A stretch of 64,000 nt of DNA. Origin: CAIUMH01 sp963758555 (GTDB lineage Bacteria; Actinomycetota; Acidimicrobiia; Acidimicrobiales; RAAP-2). Made by a program: the position numbers and the translations under genes. The stretch is taken from the NCBI GenBank assembly GCA_963758555.1, contig CAVWVW010000003.1:186001-250000 (forward strand). The letters are read 5' to 3'. The notes under the pieces were generated by a model. That model had not been told where the DNA came from. It saw only the letters and a program-made list of their open reading frames with translations, and made no database searches. Shown here piece after piece: positions 18,195 to 27,252 of the stretch (positions are counted from its first letter, which is position 1; each line of letters starts with the position of its first letter).

Positions 18195-18724
18195 TGGCCG
18201 AACACACCCTCGGTGTCGAGATCGTCACCCCGGAAGAGGCGCTCTTCGCTGGCCAGGCCACGGCGCTGCTGACCGCGACCACGCTCGGTGATCTGACGAT
18301 CATGGCCGACCACGCGGAGATGATTGGTGACGTGGCCCCGGGGGTCGTGCGCATCGAGACGCCAGATGGTGAGACCCTCTCGATCGCCGTGCACGGCGGC
18401 TTCCTGCAGGTCACCACGGGCCCTGGTGCCGCGATGGGCCTGGTCGAGGGCGTGACGGAGACCGAGCGCACGACGAGGGCGACCATCCTGGCTGGCATCG
18501 CAGAGTTCGCCACCGAGATCGACATCACCCGAGCCGAGCTGGCCAAGACCGCGGCAGAGGCTCGGCTGGCCGAGCTTCGAGCGCAGGGTGGTCGCAGCGC
18601 GAGTGCCACGGGCGGCGAGCACGAAGAGGCGAGCGAGCACTTCGTGGAGCTGGCCGTCGCCGAGGCGGAGCTCGCTCGAGCAGAGCTTCGCCTCTCAAGC
18701 GCCAGCCCGCTGGGCCTGCACTGA
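18194..18724 (+). CDS. atpC: ATP synthase F1 subunit epsilon
   Basis: 176 residues, longer than the usual 120-140. An N-terminal beta-sandwich (about 1-85: TLGVEIVTPEEALFAGQA, then GDLTIMADHAEMIG) is followed by a C-terminal helical hairpin rich in Ala, Glu and Arg (about 95-165), the part that can inhibit ATP hydrolysis. The extra length lies in the helical region, partly a low-complexity GGRSASATGGEHEEAS linker. It is the last gene of the operon. Confidence 0.9.
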   Translation: MAEHTLGVEIVTPEEALFAGQATALLTATTLGDLTIMADHAEMIGDVAPGVVRIETPDGETLSIAVHGGFLQVTTGPGAAMGLVEGVTETERTTRATILAGIAEFATEIDITRAELAKTAAEARLAELRAQGGRSASATGGEHEEASEHFVELAVAEAELARAELRLSSASPLGLH

Positions 18725-18742
18725 GGCTCCGATCCTCCTCAG

Positions 18743-18768
18743 CCTCCGCTGCTTCGGTGCAGTGGAGG
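18743..18768. terminator. Bidirectional terminator hairpin between atpC and glpX
   Basis: CCTCCGCTGC (18743-18752), a six-base loop, and GCAGTGGAGG (18759-18768) form a 10-bp stem with one G-T pair. It lies between convergent genes, so it can serve both. There is no clear U-run, as is common in GC-rich Actinobacteria. Confidence 0.65.
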
Positions 18769-18772
18769 GGGA

Positions 18773-19765
18773 TCAGAACTGGATGGCGGAGAACTCTGAG
18801 AGCTTCTCGAGACGGTGGACCGCGTCGATCTTGCGACGGGTCCCCGAGCGCGATCGCATCACGAGCGATTGGGTCGTCGCGCCAGAGTCGTGGAAGCGCA
18901 CGCCTTGGAGCAGCGCCCCGTCGGTGATGCCCGTGGCGGAGAAGAAGCAGTTGTCCCCAGAGACCAGGTCGTTGGTGGTCAGGACCTTGTCGAGGTCGTA
19001 GCCAGCGTCGAGCGCACCCTGGCGCTCGGTCTCGTTGCGGGGCCACAGGCGACCCTGCATCTCGCCGCCGAGGCACTTGAGCGCCGCAGCGCCGATCACG
19101 CCCTCTGGCGTGCCACCGATGCCGAAGAGGATGTCGGCTCCCGAGTTCGGCCATCCGGTAGCGATGGCGCCGGCCACGTCGCCGTCGGTGATCATGCGGA
19201 TCCGAGCACCCGCCTCGCGGACCTCGGCGATGAGATCGACGTGCCGTTCGCGATCCAAGATCACCGCCGTCAGGTCACGCACGGGCTGTCCGAGCTGCTT
19301 GCCCAGGCTCTGGAGGTTCTCGGTGGCCGACTTGGTGATGTCGATCGAGCCCTTGCCTCGCGGCCCCACCGTGATCTTCTCCATGTACACACAGGGACCT
19401 GGATCGAACATGGTGCCGCGCTCGGAGACGGCGATGACGCTGAGCGCTCCGCCTCGGCCGGTCGCGGTGAGCGTGGTCCCGTCGATGGGGTCCACGGCGA
19501 TGTCGCACGCCGGGGGAGACCCGTCGCCGATCTTCTCGCCGTTGTAGAGCATCGGGGCTTCGTCCTTCTCGCCCTCGCCGATGACGACGACGCCGTCCAT
19601 CTGGATGCTCGAGAGCACGACGCGCATCGCCTCGACCGCAGCACCATCGGCGCCGTTCTTGTCGCCTCTGCCCATGAAGCGACCGGTGGCCAGCGCTGCC
19701 GCCTCCGTCACACGGACGAGCTCGAGAGCAAGGTTGCGATCTGGGTTCTGCGGTGCGGATTCCAC
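18773..19765 (-). CDS. glpX: Class II fructose-1,6-bisphosphatase (GlpX)
   Basis: 330-residue metal-dependent phosphatase that makes fructose 6-phosphate in gluconeogenesis. Key motifs: GDKNGADGAAVEAMR near residue 35, VIGEGEKDEAPML (metal ligands) and the phosphatase core VDPIDGTTLTATGRGGALSV. GTPEGVIGAAALKCLGG matches the sugar-phosphate site. It is the form used throughout Actinobacteria in place of class I FBPase. It is convergent with the ATP synthase operon and divergent from murA, with about 96 bp between them. Confidence 0.96.
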   Translation of the reverse strand: MESAPQNPDRNLALELVRVTEAAALATGRFMGRGDKNGADGAAVEAMRVVLSSIQMDGVVVIGEGEKDEAPMLYNGEKIGDGSPPACDIAVDPIDGTTLTATGRGGALSVIAVSERGTMFDPGPCVYMEKITVGPRGKGSIDITKSATENLQSLGKQLGQPVRDLTAVILDRERHVDLIAEVREAGARIRMITDGDVAGAIATGWPNSGADILFGIGGTPEGVIGAAALKCLGGEMQGRLWPRNETERQGALDAGYDLDKVLTTNDLVSGDNCFFSATGITDGALLQGVRFHDSGATTQSLVMRSRSGTRRKIDAVHRLEKLSEFSAIQF

Positions 19766-19861
19766 CCGCCAGACCCTACAGCAGCCTGGTCAGAGGGTTC
19801 ATCGGTCGAGTCCCCCCGAGCCTCGCCCCCGAGCTGATGCTGAGCGGCCATAATCGAAGCC

Positions 19862-21130
19862 GTGACTCACATCCTCGTGCAGCCCGGTCCGCCCCTGTCG
19901 GGCTCGGTCGAGGCCGGCGGGGCCAAGAACTCCGTGCTGAAGCTCATGGCTGCGTGCCTCTTGGCGGAGGGCACCCACGTCTTGGAGAACGTGCCGCGGA
20001 TCACCGACGTCGACATCATGGCCGACGTGCTGCGCGCGCTCGGCTGCAGCGTCGAGCGCACCGCTGAGCGCCAGCTGATCGTCGACACCCCTGCGACCGA
20101 CCAGCTCATCCCCGTCGCTCCCTACGAGCTGGTTGAGAAGATGCGGGCGTCGATCGTGGTGCTCGGCCCCCTCCTCGCTCGGTGCGGCACCGCTCGGGTG
20201 TCGATGCCCGGAGGCGACGACTTCGGCAGTCGACCCATCGACATCCACATCGCGGGGCTGACCTCGATGGGGGTGACCTTCGGCACAACGCATGGCTACG
20301 TCGAGGGAGAAGCCACCGACGCCACCGGACGGCTCGTGGGCGCGCACCTCGTGCTCGAGTACCCGAGCCACACCGCCACCGACAACCTGCTGATGGCCGC
20401 GGCCCTGGCCAAGGGGACGACCGTCATCGACAACGCCGCCCGTGAGCCTGAGGTGGCTGATCTGGCGGCGATGCTCATCGCCATGGGTGCCAGCGTCCGA
20501 GGCGCTGGCACCTCGAGGATCGTGATCGACGGTGCCGAGCGACTCACGCCCGTTCGCCATCGAGTGATCTCTGACCGGGTGGTGACGGCCACGTACCTCT
20601 TGGCGCCTGCGCTCGCAGGGGGGTCGGTCACGGTGGTCGACGGTCGGCCCGAGCACATGGAGATGCTCCTGGCCAAGCTGCGCTCGATGGGCATGGACGT
20701 CAGCTTTGGTCCCAGCGGGCTGACCGCCACGTCCCCGGGGCGCCTCAAGGCTGTCGACGTGGCGACGTTGCCCTATCCCGGGGTGGCCACTGACTACAAG
20801 CCCTTCTTGGTCACCGCCCTCTCGGTGGCCGAGGGCGTCAGCATCGTCTCGGAGAACCTCTTCGAGGGCCGGTTCCGCTACGTCGACGAGCTCCGCAGGA
20901 TGGGGGCTGACATCCGCACCGAAGGCCATCACGCAGTCGTGCGCGGCGTCGAGCGCCTCTCAGGCGCGCCGGTCAAGGCGCCCGACATCAGAGCGGGAGC
21001 AGCCCTCGTCCTCGCCGGGTTGGTGGCTGATGGCGAGACCATCATCAGCGGGGTCGAGCACATCGAGCGGGGCTACGACGATCTGGTCGGCACGCTCCAG
21101 TCGCTCGGTGCCGGCGTCACGTGGCGGTGA
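19862..21130 (+). CDS. murA: UDP-N-acetylglucosamine 1-carboxyvinyltransferase, Asp-type active site
   Basis: Transfers enolpyruvate from PEP to UDP-GlcNAc, the first committed peptidoglycan step. 422 residues with two inside-out alpha/beta barrels; GGAKNSVLKLMAA (about 20-32) carries the Lys-Asn pair. The mobile active-site loop reads MPGGDDFGSRPIDIH, so the residue equivalent to E. coli Cys115 is Asp119. Asp at this place, as in M. tuberculosis and Chlamydia, is known to keep activity while preventing covalent inhibition by fosfomycin. GTG 19862 opens the protein. The gene overlaps meaB by ten bases. Confidence 0.96.
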   Translation: MTHILVQPGPPLSGSVEAGGAKNSVLKLMAACLLAEGTHVLENVPRITDVDIMADVLRALGCSVERTAERQLIVDTPATDQLIPVAPYELVEKMRASIVVLGPLLARCGTARVSMPGGDDFGSRPIDIHIAGLTSMGVTFGTTHGYVEGEATDATGRLVGAHLVLEYPSHTATDNLLMAAALAKGTTVIDNAAREPEVADLAAMLIAMGASVRGAGTSRIVIDGAERLTPVRHRVISDRVVTATYLLAPALAGGSVTVVDGRPEHMEMLLAKLRSMGMDVSFGPSGLTATSPGRLKAVDVATLPYPGVATDYKPFLVTALSVAEGVSIVSENLFEGRFRYVDELRRMGADIRTEGHHAVVRGVERLSGAPVKAPDIRAGAALVLAGLVADGETIISGVEHIERGYDDLVGTLQSLGAGVTWR

Positions 21131-22104
21131 CTGCCACGTTGAGCCGTGAGCCGAGCGAGCTCCTCGACCACGCGCTCCTCGGGCACCGCGCGGCGCTGGC
21201 GCGCTTGATCACCATGGTGGAGAGCGGTGGTGACGACGCCAAGCGCGTGGCCGCTCTGAGCTACGCCTCGCCGCCCCCCTACTCCGTCGGCCTGACGGGC
21301 GCACCGGGAGCGGGGAAGTCGACGCTGACCGACCGCCTCATCACCGCCTCGAAGGGCGGCTGGCCCGGAGGGGCGACGGGTGAGCCCGAGCCCATCGCTC
21401 AGCTCGCCGTGGTGGCGGTCGACCCGTCCTCGCCCTTCACCGGAGGCGCGATCTTGGGTGATCGCATCCGCATGCACCAGCACGCCACCGATCCCGACGT
21501 GTTCATCCGATCGATGGCCACGCGTGGTCGCTTGGGGGGTCTGTCCCTGGCTGTGCCCGATGCCGTGCGCCTGCTGGGCGCCGCTGGGATGCCCTTCGTG
21601 CTGGTTGAGACCGTCGGTGTCGGCCAGATGGAGGTGGACGTGGCGTCGGCGACGGACACGACGGTGGTGGTGGTCAACCCTGGGTGGGGCGACTCGATGC
21701 AGGCCAACAAGGCGGGCCTCCTCGAGGTGGCCGACGTCTTCGTGATCAACAAGGCGGATCGCGGTGGGGCCTCCGAGGCGAGGCGAGATCTCAACCAGAT
21801 GCTCGATCTCTCTCGCTTGGGAAGCTGGCGACCTCCGATCATCGAGACGTCCGCCGCGGAGGGAGCTGGCATCGACGAGCTGTGGTCCACGCTTGGCGAG
21901 CATCGAGCTCACCTCATCTCGACCGGCGAGCTCGAGCCTCGACGACGTGATCGCTTGGCAGGCGAGCTCCGTCGGGTGCTCTCGGCGCGCTTGGCCGAGC
22001 GAGTGGAGCACCTCGCAGAAGGTGCTGCCTTCACCGATCAGGTGGCCGCGCTGGTGGCGGGGAAGACCGACCCCTACTCGTCTGCGGAGCTGCTGCTCAG
22101 CTGA
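21121..22104 (+). CDS. meaB: MeaB/ArgK-family P-loop GTPase, methylmalonyl-CoA mutase chaperone
   Basis: 327-residue G3E-type GTPase that guards and reloads adenosylcobalamin in methylmalonyl-CoA mutase. P-loop GAPGAGKST near residue 60, the VVAVDPSSPFTGGAILGDR segment, the ETVGVGQMEVD G3-like region and NKAD (G4) are all present. GTG 21121 overlaps the murA end; GTG 21127 is an alternative. No mutase gene is in the window. Its presence implies a B12-dependent pathway in this organism, consistent with the cobalamin uptake operon at the right edge. Confidence 0.9.
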   Translation: MAVTATLSREPSELLDHALLGHRAALARLITMVESGGDDAKRVAALSYASPPPYSVGLTGAPGAGKSTLTDRLITASKGGWPGGATGEPEPIAQLAVVAVDPSSPFTGGAILGDRIRMHQHATDPDVFIRSMATRGRLGGLSLAVPDAVRLLGAAGMPFVLVETVGVGQMEVDVASATDTTVVVVNPGWGDSMQANKAGLLEVADVFVINKADRGGASEARRDLNQMLDLSRLGSWRPPIIETSAAEGAGIDELWSTLGEHRAHLISTGELEPRRRDRLAGELRRVLSARLAERVEHLAEGAAFTDQVAALVAGKTDPYSSAELLLS

Positions 22105-23083
22105 TCAGCTGGGCAGCCAGCTCCTCGCAGGCCAGCTCGGGGGGCACGATGTTGATCGCCACGCCGGTGCCCATCTCGAACCCGGCCCTGGTCGTGGCCT
22201 TGGGGACGAGGTGGACGTGCCAGTGGAAGGGCTCACCCACGCGGAACGGGGCGGAGTGGAAGACCAGGTTGTACGCGACGTCCCCGACTGAGCCGGTGAG
22301 GGCCTTGAGCGCGATGCGGATGCTCCGGCCCACTGCGGTGACGACGTCGTCACTAGCGGTGTGCAGGTGCGGATCGTGCTGGCGAGGCAGGATGAGCATC
22401 TCGTAGGGAACGCTTGACCAGTAGGGGCAGACCACCAAGACGTCGTCGTCGCGGTAGACGATCCGCAAGCCGACGGACTCCTCAGCCTCGATGGTGGTGC
22501 ACAGCAGGCAGCGAGCGGTGAAGCGAGCGAAGCGGGCCTGCTCCTCAGCCAGCTCTCGCGGCACGAAGCTCATCCCCATGAGCTGGCCGTGGGGGTGCTC
22601 GAGCGACGCGCCGGCTTCTCGACCGGCGTTCACGATCGCTTGGCTGTAGCGAAGGTTCGGCGCTGCGGCGTGCATCGCCATGCGATCTCGCACGGCCTTC
22701 ATGATGAGCCCCGCGTGCTCGTCGGTCAGATCGGGCCACGCCGCCTTGTGGTCGGGGGAGAGGACGAAGACCTCATGGATCCCGCCGGCGGAGCCCACAG
22801 TGAAGACGGGTCCTCGGTTCTCAACCACGAAGGGCTCGTCGCCTTCGAAGGCGGGGTACTTGTTGGGGATGACCCGAACCTGCCACTTCCCATCGTCGTC
22901 ATAGGTCTCGAGAGCCGGTGGCGTCGCCTCTTCGTGACCCGGACAGAAGGGGCAGGGCTTGAGCGGCTCGTGCTCGAGCCGCTCGGCATGCAGGACGAAC
23001 GCATCAGGACGCTTGGCGCGTGCCTCGGAGATGACGACCCATCGCCCCGAGAGGGGGTCAAGCCGCATCTCGGTCATCTGCAC
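22097..23083 (-). CDS. galT: Galactose-1-phosphate uridylyltransferase
   Basis: 328-residue HIT-superfamily nucleotidyltransferase of the Leloir pathway: UDP-glucose plus galactose 1-phosphate to UDP-galactose plus glucose 1-phosphate. The catalytic motif is HPHGQ, with a second metal-linked HWHVHLVP near the C-terminus. Zinc-ligand cysteines occur in CPFCPGHE and CLLC. The gene ends inside the last codons of meaB (8-bp tail-to-tail overlap). No galK or galE is adjacent, so it could act on other sugar 1-phosphates. Confidence 0.9.
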   Translation of the reverse strand: MQMTEMRLDPLSGRWVVISEARAKRPDAFVLHAERLEHEPLKPCPFCPGHEEATPPALETYDDDGKWQVRVIPNKYPAFEGDEPFVVENRGPVFTVGSAGGIHEVFVLSPDHKAAWPDLTDEHAGLIMKAVRDRMAMHAAAPNLRYSQAIVNAGREAGASLEHPHGQLMGMSFVPRELAEEQARFARFTARCLLCTTIEAEESVGLRIVYRDDDVLVVCPYWSSVPYEMLILPRQHDPHLHTASDDVVTAVGRSIRIALKALTGSVGDVAYNLVFHSAPFRVGEPFHWHVHLVPKATTRAGFEMGTGVAINIVPPELACEELAAQLIS

Positions 23084-23176
23084 TCCGGGTGGTAGTCGTT
23101 CTTCATCGATCCGTAACCAAGCGTATCGCTCCTAGAGCGAGCGCCGGGTCGACCCCTCAGGCACTCGGACTCTCGG

Positions 23177-23425
23177 TCACGACTTCGACATCATCACGGC
23201 GAGGCCGAACCCGATGAGGCCGAGGACGAAGACGGCGCAGAGGCCGGCACCGGCTCGAAGCTGGGTTCGGCGAGAACCCTGAGCGGTCTCTGAGTGGGCG
23301 AAGCACAGGACGCCGAGCGAGACGAGCAGGACGGCGCCGCCTCCGAAGACGACGCTGAGCCCGATGACCTTCAAGATCCCCACCCAGTCCACGAGCGGGG
23401 AGGTGGTCGAGGCGGCGCCGATCAT
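23177..23425 (-). CDS. Small two-helix membrane protein downstream of pit
   Basis: 82 residues with membrane segments at about 15-40 and 57-78 and a short basic loop between them. ATG at 23425 is chosen because GAGGGAGA lies just upstream and it begins 13 bases after the pit stop; longer in-frame extensions run back through pit and are Pro/Arg-rich noise. The tight spacing indicates an operon with the phosphate transporter. I recognise no family. Confidence 0.65.
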   Translation of the reverse strand: MIGAASTTSPLVDWVGILKVIGLSVVFGGGAVLLVSLGVLCFAHSETAQGSRRTQLRAGAGLCAVFVLGLIGFGLAVMMSKS

Positions 23426-23438
23426 GACGAGATCTCCC

Positions 23439-24584
23439 TCATGCCGCCAGCGTGGCCGGGGTGACGATGGCGGTCTCCGGGTCCCACGGATCGTTGACGT
23501 TCTCGGGGTTGACGGGTGCCTGGCGGCTGCGGGCGTAGATGCCGGCGGCCGCCGCGGCGAGCAGGACGCCGAGCACGATGACGCCGGCATTGCCGCCGAT
23601 GGCGCTCTCCAGCGAAAAGGCGCCGGCTCCGACGAGCGCGGCAGCGGGCATGGTCAGGCCCCACGCCACGAGCATCTCGCCAAAGACGCTCCAGCGGACG
23701 GGGATCCAACGCCCCACGCCCGAGCCCACCACCGAACCCGTGCAGACCTGCGTGGTCGAGAGCGGGATGCCCATGTGAGTCGACGCCAGCAGGACCGCTG
23801 CTGAAGAGGTCTCGGCGGCGAAGCCCTGGGGTGTGTCGAGCTCGGTGATCCCCTTGCCGACGGTGCGGATGATGCGCCAGCCGCCGAGGTAGGTGCCGAG
23901 GCCGATGGCCAGCCCACAGAGCAACACCACCCAGGTGGGCGTCGACGCGGAGCCGGAGAGCGAACCGTTCGCGACGAGTGCGAGCGTGATCACGCCCATC
24001 GTCTTTTGTGCGTCGTTCGTGCCATGGGCGAGCGAGACCATCGAGGCCGAGCCGATCTGAGCCCACCGGAATCCCTGCTGCTTGGCGTTGGCTTGAGCGT
24101 TCCGAGTCAGCCGAAGCGCGAACCAGGTGGCGAAGGCGGCGATCGCCCCTGCGATGAAGGGCGAGAGCACGGCGGGGATGAGGACTTTGCCGAAGACGCC
24201 GTTCCACTCGACGGCGCCGCTCCCCGCGTGGACCATGGTGGCTCCGACCACGCCACCGATGAGCGCATGGCTCGAGCTCGACGGGATGCCGAAGAGCCAG
24301 GTGACAAGGTTCCAGAGGATCGCTCCGACGAGTCCAGCGAAGATGACGTCCAGGGTCACGGCACCCTGATCGACGATGCCCTTGGCGATCACCGCAGCGA
24401 CCGACAGCGAGATGAAGGCTCCCACCAGGTTCAGCACCGAGGAGAGGGCCACCGCGACGCGCGGCTTGAGCGCTCCGGTAGCGATGGAGGTCGCCATGGC
24501 GTTCGCCGTGTCGTGGAAGCCGTTGGTGAAGTCGAAGGCGAGAGCCGTCCCGACGACGACGAGAAGCAACGGCGTCTGGTGCAC
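23439..24584 (-). CDS. pit: PiT-family inorganic phosphate transporter
   Basis: 381-residue low-affinity phosphate permease (phosphate:cation symport) with about ten membrane helices. The inverted-repeat signatures of the family are present twice: DFTNGFHDTANAMATS near the N-terminus and SLAHGTNDAQKTMG in the middle, with GIPSSSSHAL and GIPLSTTQVCTGS as the paired substrate motifs. GTG at 24584 is the start. A short membrane protein follows in the same operon. A run of GTTCACC-like repeats lies upstream. Confidence 0.93.
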   Translation of the reverse strand: MHQTPLLLVVVGTALAFDFTNGFHDTANAMATSIATGALKPRVAVALSSVLNLVGAFISLSVAAVIAKGIVDQGAVTLDVIFAGLVGAILWNLVTWLFGIPSSSSHALIGGVVGATMVHAGSGAVEWNGVFGKVLIPAVLSPFIAGAIAAFATWFALRLTRNAQANAKQQGFRWAQIGSASMVSLAHGTNDAQKTMGVITLALVANGSLSGSASTPTWVVLLCGLAIGLGTYLGGWRIIRTVGKGITELDTPQGFAAETSSAAVLLASTHMGIPLSTTQVCTGSVVGSGVGRWIPVRWSVFGEMLVAWGLTMPAAALVGAGAFSLESAIGGNAGVIVLGVLLAAAAAGIYARSRQAPVNPENVNDPWDPETAIVTPATLAA

Positions 24585-24643
24585 GCCAATTTCTAGACCA
24601 CACCGGAGACCGTGACACAGGGAAACGACCAGTCGGCCGAAGA

Positions 24644-24687
24644 GTTCAGCCGCAGTTCACCTCGGAGATACTCAGGGTTCACCTCGA
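24644..24687. promoter_or_regulatory. Candidate Pho box (11-nt direct repeats)
   Basis: Four consecutive 11-base units start at 24644, 24655, 24666 and 24677; units 1, 2 and 4 begin GTTCA, and units 2 and 4 share GTTCACCTCG. This matches the Streptomyces PhoP site, built from 11-nt direct repeats around GTTCACC. It lies between the divergent pit gene and the membrane protein at 24724, so it may control either. Confidence 0.5.
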
Positions 24688-24723
24688 GAGGTCCGCCCCG
24701 TCGCGTGCGGCCAGAATGAGGGG

Positions 24724-25221
24724 ATGCCACTCGTGGGGATCGAGCCGCCGAGGTCCACGGTCTACGACCTCATGCTCCTCGTGCACATCGGTGTCGCGCT
24801 CATTGCGCTGATCAGCATGGTCGCCGCGAGCGTCGCTGCCCGAAGCCTCCGAAAGACGCCTGCTGGTCAGCCCTGGCCTCAAGCTGGCGCTCGCTACTTC
24901 TCTCCCGGGCCCGACGTCGTGGGCCGGCTGCTCTACCTCATCCCGCTGAGCGGCGTGGCACTGATTGGCCTCAGCCACCGGGCGATCACGTTCCATGATG
25001 CCTTCGTCATCGTCGGCCTCGTCCTCTGGGCACTGGTGGCGGCGACGGCAGAGCTTGCAGTCTTCAGGTCAGGAGATCGACTGCGAACGCTCGTCGGGTC
25101 GACCGCTGACGCACCGAGCGATGACCTGTGGCGACGTGACGCCACCGCCATCGCGCACGGCGTCGACCTCATCGTGCTCCTGGTGGTTGCGGCCAGCGTG
25201 GTCATGATCGCCCAGCCGTGA
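24724..25221 (+). CDS. Four-helix membrane protein, DUF2269-like
   Basis: 165 residues with hydrophobic segments near 18-38, 65-85, 95-112 and 143-163. The arrangement (a first helix with an invariant-looking His, a Gly-rich second helix, a terminal helix) resembles DUF2269 integral membrane proteins, but I cannot confirm it. Its stop overlaps the ABC ATPase start (ATGA-type junction at 25218-25221), suggesting a shared transcript. Function unknown; a partner in a transport system is possible. Confidence 0.6.
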   Translation: MPLVGIEPPRSTVYDLMLLVHIGVALIALISMVAASVAARSLRKTPAGQPWPQAGARYFSPGPDVVGRLLYLIPLSGVALIGLSHRAITFHDAFVIVGLVLWALVAATAELAVFRSGDRLRTLVGSTADAPSDDLWRRDATAIAHGVDLIVLLVVAASVVMIAQP

Positions 25222-26049
25222 GCTCGCCTGAGGCGGATCGCCGCGACGAGGGCTCCGAGGTCGCTGCGGTCGAGGGGCTGACTGTGGTGCGAGACGGGCG
25301 TGTGATCCTCTCGGTCGAGGATCTCGTCATCGGGCCCGGGGAACGCTGGGCGCTGCTTGGTCCCAACGGCTCGGGCAAGTCGACGCTGCTCGCCGTGCTC
25401 TCCGGAAGGCTCTGGCCGACGAGCGGGAAGGTGACGTTGCTCGGCGAGACGATCGGCGCTGTCGATCTCAGGGATCTGCGCCAGCGGCTCGGCTTGATGA
25501 GCGCCACCCTCACCAGGCAGCTCCGCGGCGGGCTCTCGGCGCACGACGCCGTCGTCACCGGCGTCGACGGAGCGCTGGAGCCCTGGTGGGCAACCTATGA
25601 CCAAGCTGCCCATCAGCGAGCCGATGAGCTCTTGGCCCTCCTCGGGGTGGGACGGCTGAGCGCCATGGCGCTCGAGGTCTTGAGCGAGGGAGAGCGAGGC
25701 AGGGTGCTGTTGGCACGCGGTCCTGATCGCCGAGCCAGAGCTGGTCTGCCTAGACGAACCGGCAGCGGGCCTCGATCTCGGTGCGCGAGAGGAGCTGCTG
25801 GCGCTGCTGGGCGAGCTGTTCGATCGAGCGCACCGCGCACCAGTGGTGCTGGTCACGCACCACCTCGAAGAGCTCCCGCGCGGCATCACCCACGCCCTGC
25901 TCCTCCGAGGCGGGACGCCTGTCGCGCTCGGGAGGGCGTTGAACGTCTTGACCAGTGAGAACGTCTCAGAGGCCTTCAACCTCCCCGTCGAGGTCATCCG
26001 TCACGATGATGGACGCTTCAGCGCACGAGCGCGCCCCGCAGCGCGCTGA
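25218..26049 (+). pseudogene. ABC transporter ATP-binding protein, frameshifted
   Basis: The first frame gives the N-terminal half: Walker A GPNGSGKST near residue 50, a Q-loop-like region, and LSEGERGRVLLAR (degenerate ABC signature LSxGExxR). After base 25715 the sense continues in the +1 frame: VLIAEPELVCLDEPAAGLDLG (Walker B, split by the join), then the switch histidine in LVTHHLEELP, to the stop at 26047-26049. Removing one G from CGCGGTCC near 25716-25720 restores a standard 275-residue ATPase with correct spacing. It resembles ATPases of the YlmA/ModF type that lack a fused permease. It may be a sequence error or a real mutation. Confidence 0.8.
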
Positions 26050-26148
26050 GCGCGCGAGGGCTCGCCACGCCTCGCCCATCCACCACATCTCAAGGGCCCT
26101 TAGATACCGTTTACTCCCAGCCGAGTGGGGAAGGCGGGGTGCGAATCG

Positions 26149-26971
26149 ATGGTCATCATCATGGTGCTCGTCATCGCATGGGGAGTCATCCTCGCACCCG
26201 GGATCATCCGAAAGATCAGGGCGTCGAACAGTGAACGATCCATCTCCTCCTTCCACCACTCACTCGACCTCCTCGAGTCTGCAGCACCTCGCGTCGTGCT
26301 CCCCGCGTACCGACTCTCTGGCGAGGACACCGGGCGACTCGATGTTCCGGTCCTTGTCCCCCTCGCGCCGAGCACGTCGGTCAAACCCCATCCGCACCTC
26401 GTCTTGCTCCGGCCTGACGGCCAGGGAGGAGTAGCAACCATGAACGATCGCTATGACTACGAGGAGCAAGAGGATCACGGCTATGGCGATCCGACCCATG
26501 ACGCCTACTTCGATGACTACGCCATCGACAACGCGTCCGTACGACGACTACGACCGCTCGGACGATCGTTATGACCACAGCTATCCGGCAGACCCGTACG
26601 CGCGCCGAGAAGCTGCGCTTCGCCGACGAAACATCCTGTTCTGCCTGATCGGAGCGCTGGTCGTGACTGCTCTTGGTGGTTTCGCCTTCTCGATGCTGTG
26701 GTACCTGACGGTCGCCTGCGCGCTGCTCCTTGCCGGGTACGTCGGCCTGATGGCGTGGGCGGCGACGAGGGGCACGATCACGCTGGGCTCTTCGTCACGC
26801 GCCTCGGGCTCGCAGCGTCACGTTGCTCGAGCCGTCATACCGCCCTACGAGTCTCCGGCTGCGGGCCGCTGGTCGGACGCTCCTGCGGGTTACGACGATC
26901 GAGACGCTGCCTTCGTTGACGGCGCGGACGACGGCTGGTGGGATCAGCCGCGTCGGGTCGCCGCTCGCTGA
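26149..26971 (+). pseudogene. GlpR-like two-helix membrane protein, frameshifted
   Basis: Frame one starts at ATG 26149 with one membrane helix (IIMVLVIAWGVILAPGII) followed by a basic stretch, then a polar linker ending in acidic/Tyr repeats. At about 26540 the sense moves to the +1 frame (PYDDYDRSDDRYDHSYPADPY), followed by an Arg patch, two membrane helices and a polar tail to 26971. Removing one T near 26541 joins them into about 273 residues. An N-terminal helix, charged linker and C-terminal helical pair resemble actinobacterial GlpR (receptor for the MoeA-like divisome protein Glp), but that is an inference. Confidence 0.55.
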
Positions 26972-26989
26972 GGTCGCTGGCAGAGCGAC

Positions 26990-26995
26990 TACACT
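26990..26995 (+). promoter_or_regulatory. Putative -10 element of the tRNA-Ala promoter
   Basis: TACACT lies 11 bases before the mature 5-prime end of the tRNA, at the spacing expected for a -10 box. The -35 region is not distinct. Confidence 0.35.
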
Positions 26996-27006
26996 TTGCC
27001 CTCTTC

Positions 27007-27079
27007 GGGGGTGTAGCTCAGCTGGCAGAGCGCTACGTTCGCAATGTAGAGGCCGTGGGTTCAAATCCCATCACCTCCA
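27007..27079 (+). tRNA. tRNA-Ala (anticodon CGC)
   Basis: A 73-nt cloverleaf: a 7-bp acceptor stem with the G3-U70 pair that identifies alanine tRNAs, a D arm GCTC/GAGC, an anticodon stem CTACG/TGTAG with loop TTCGCAA (anticodon CGC, reading GCG), and a T arm GTGGG/CCCAT with loop TTCAAAT. The discriminator is A. The 3-prime CCA is not encoded, so it must be added after transcription. Confidence 0.97.
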
Positions 27080-27252
27080 CCCGATGAGCCCATCGCCAAG
27101 ACCGGCACGGTGAGCTTGGTCTGAGCCAGTCGGTGCCATCCTGGCTCTCGCGTCGCGTCGCTTCAGATCCCCTCGAGTGCTGCGCACCGTGACTTGGAGT
27201 GGTGTGGCGGGAGAAGTAACGTCCGATCGGTGATCGAGCAGGGCAGCAGCTG

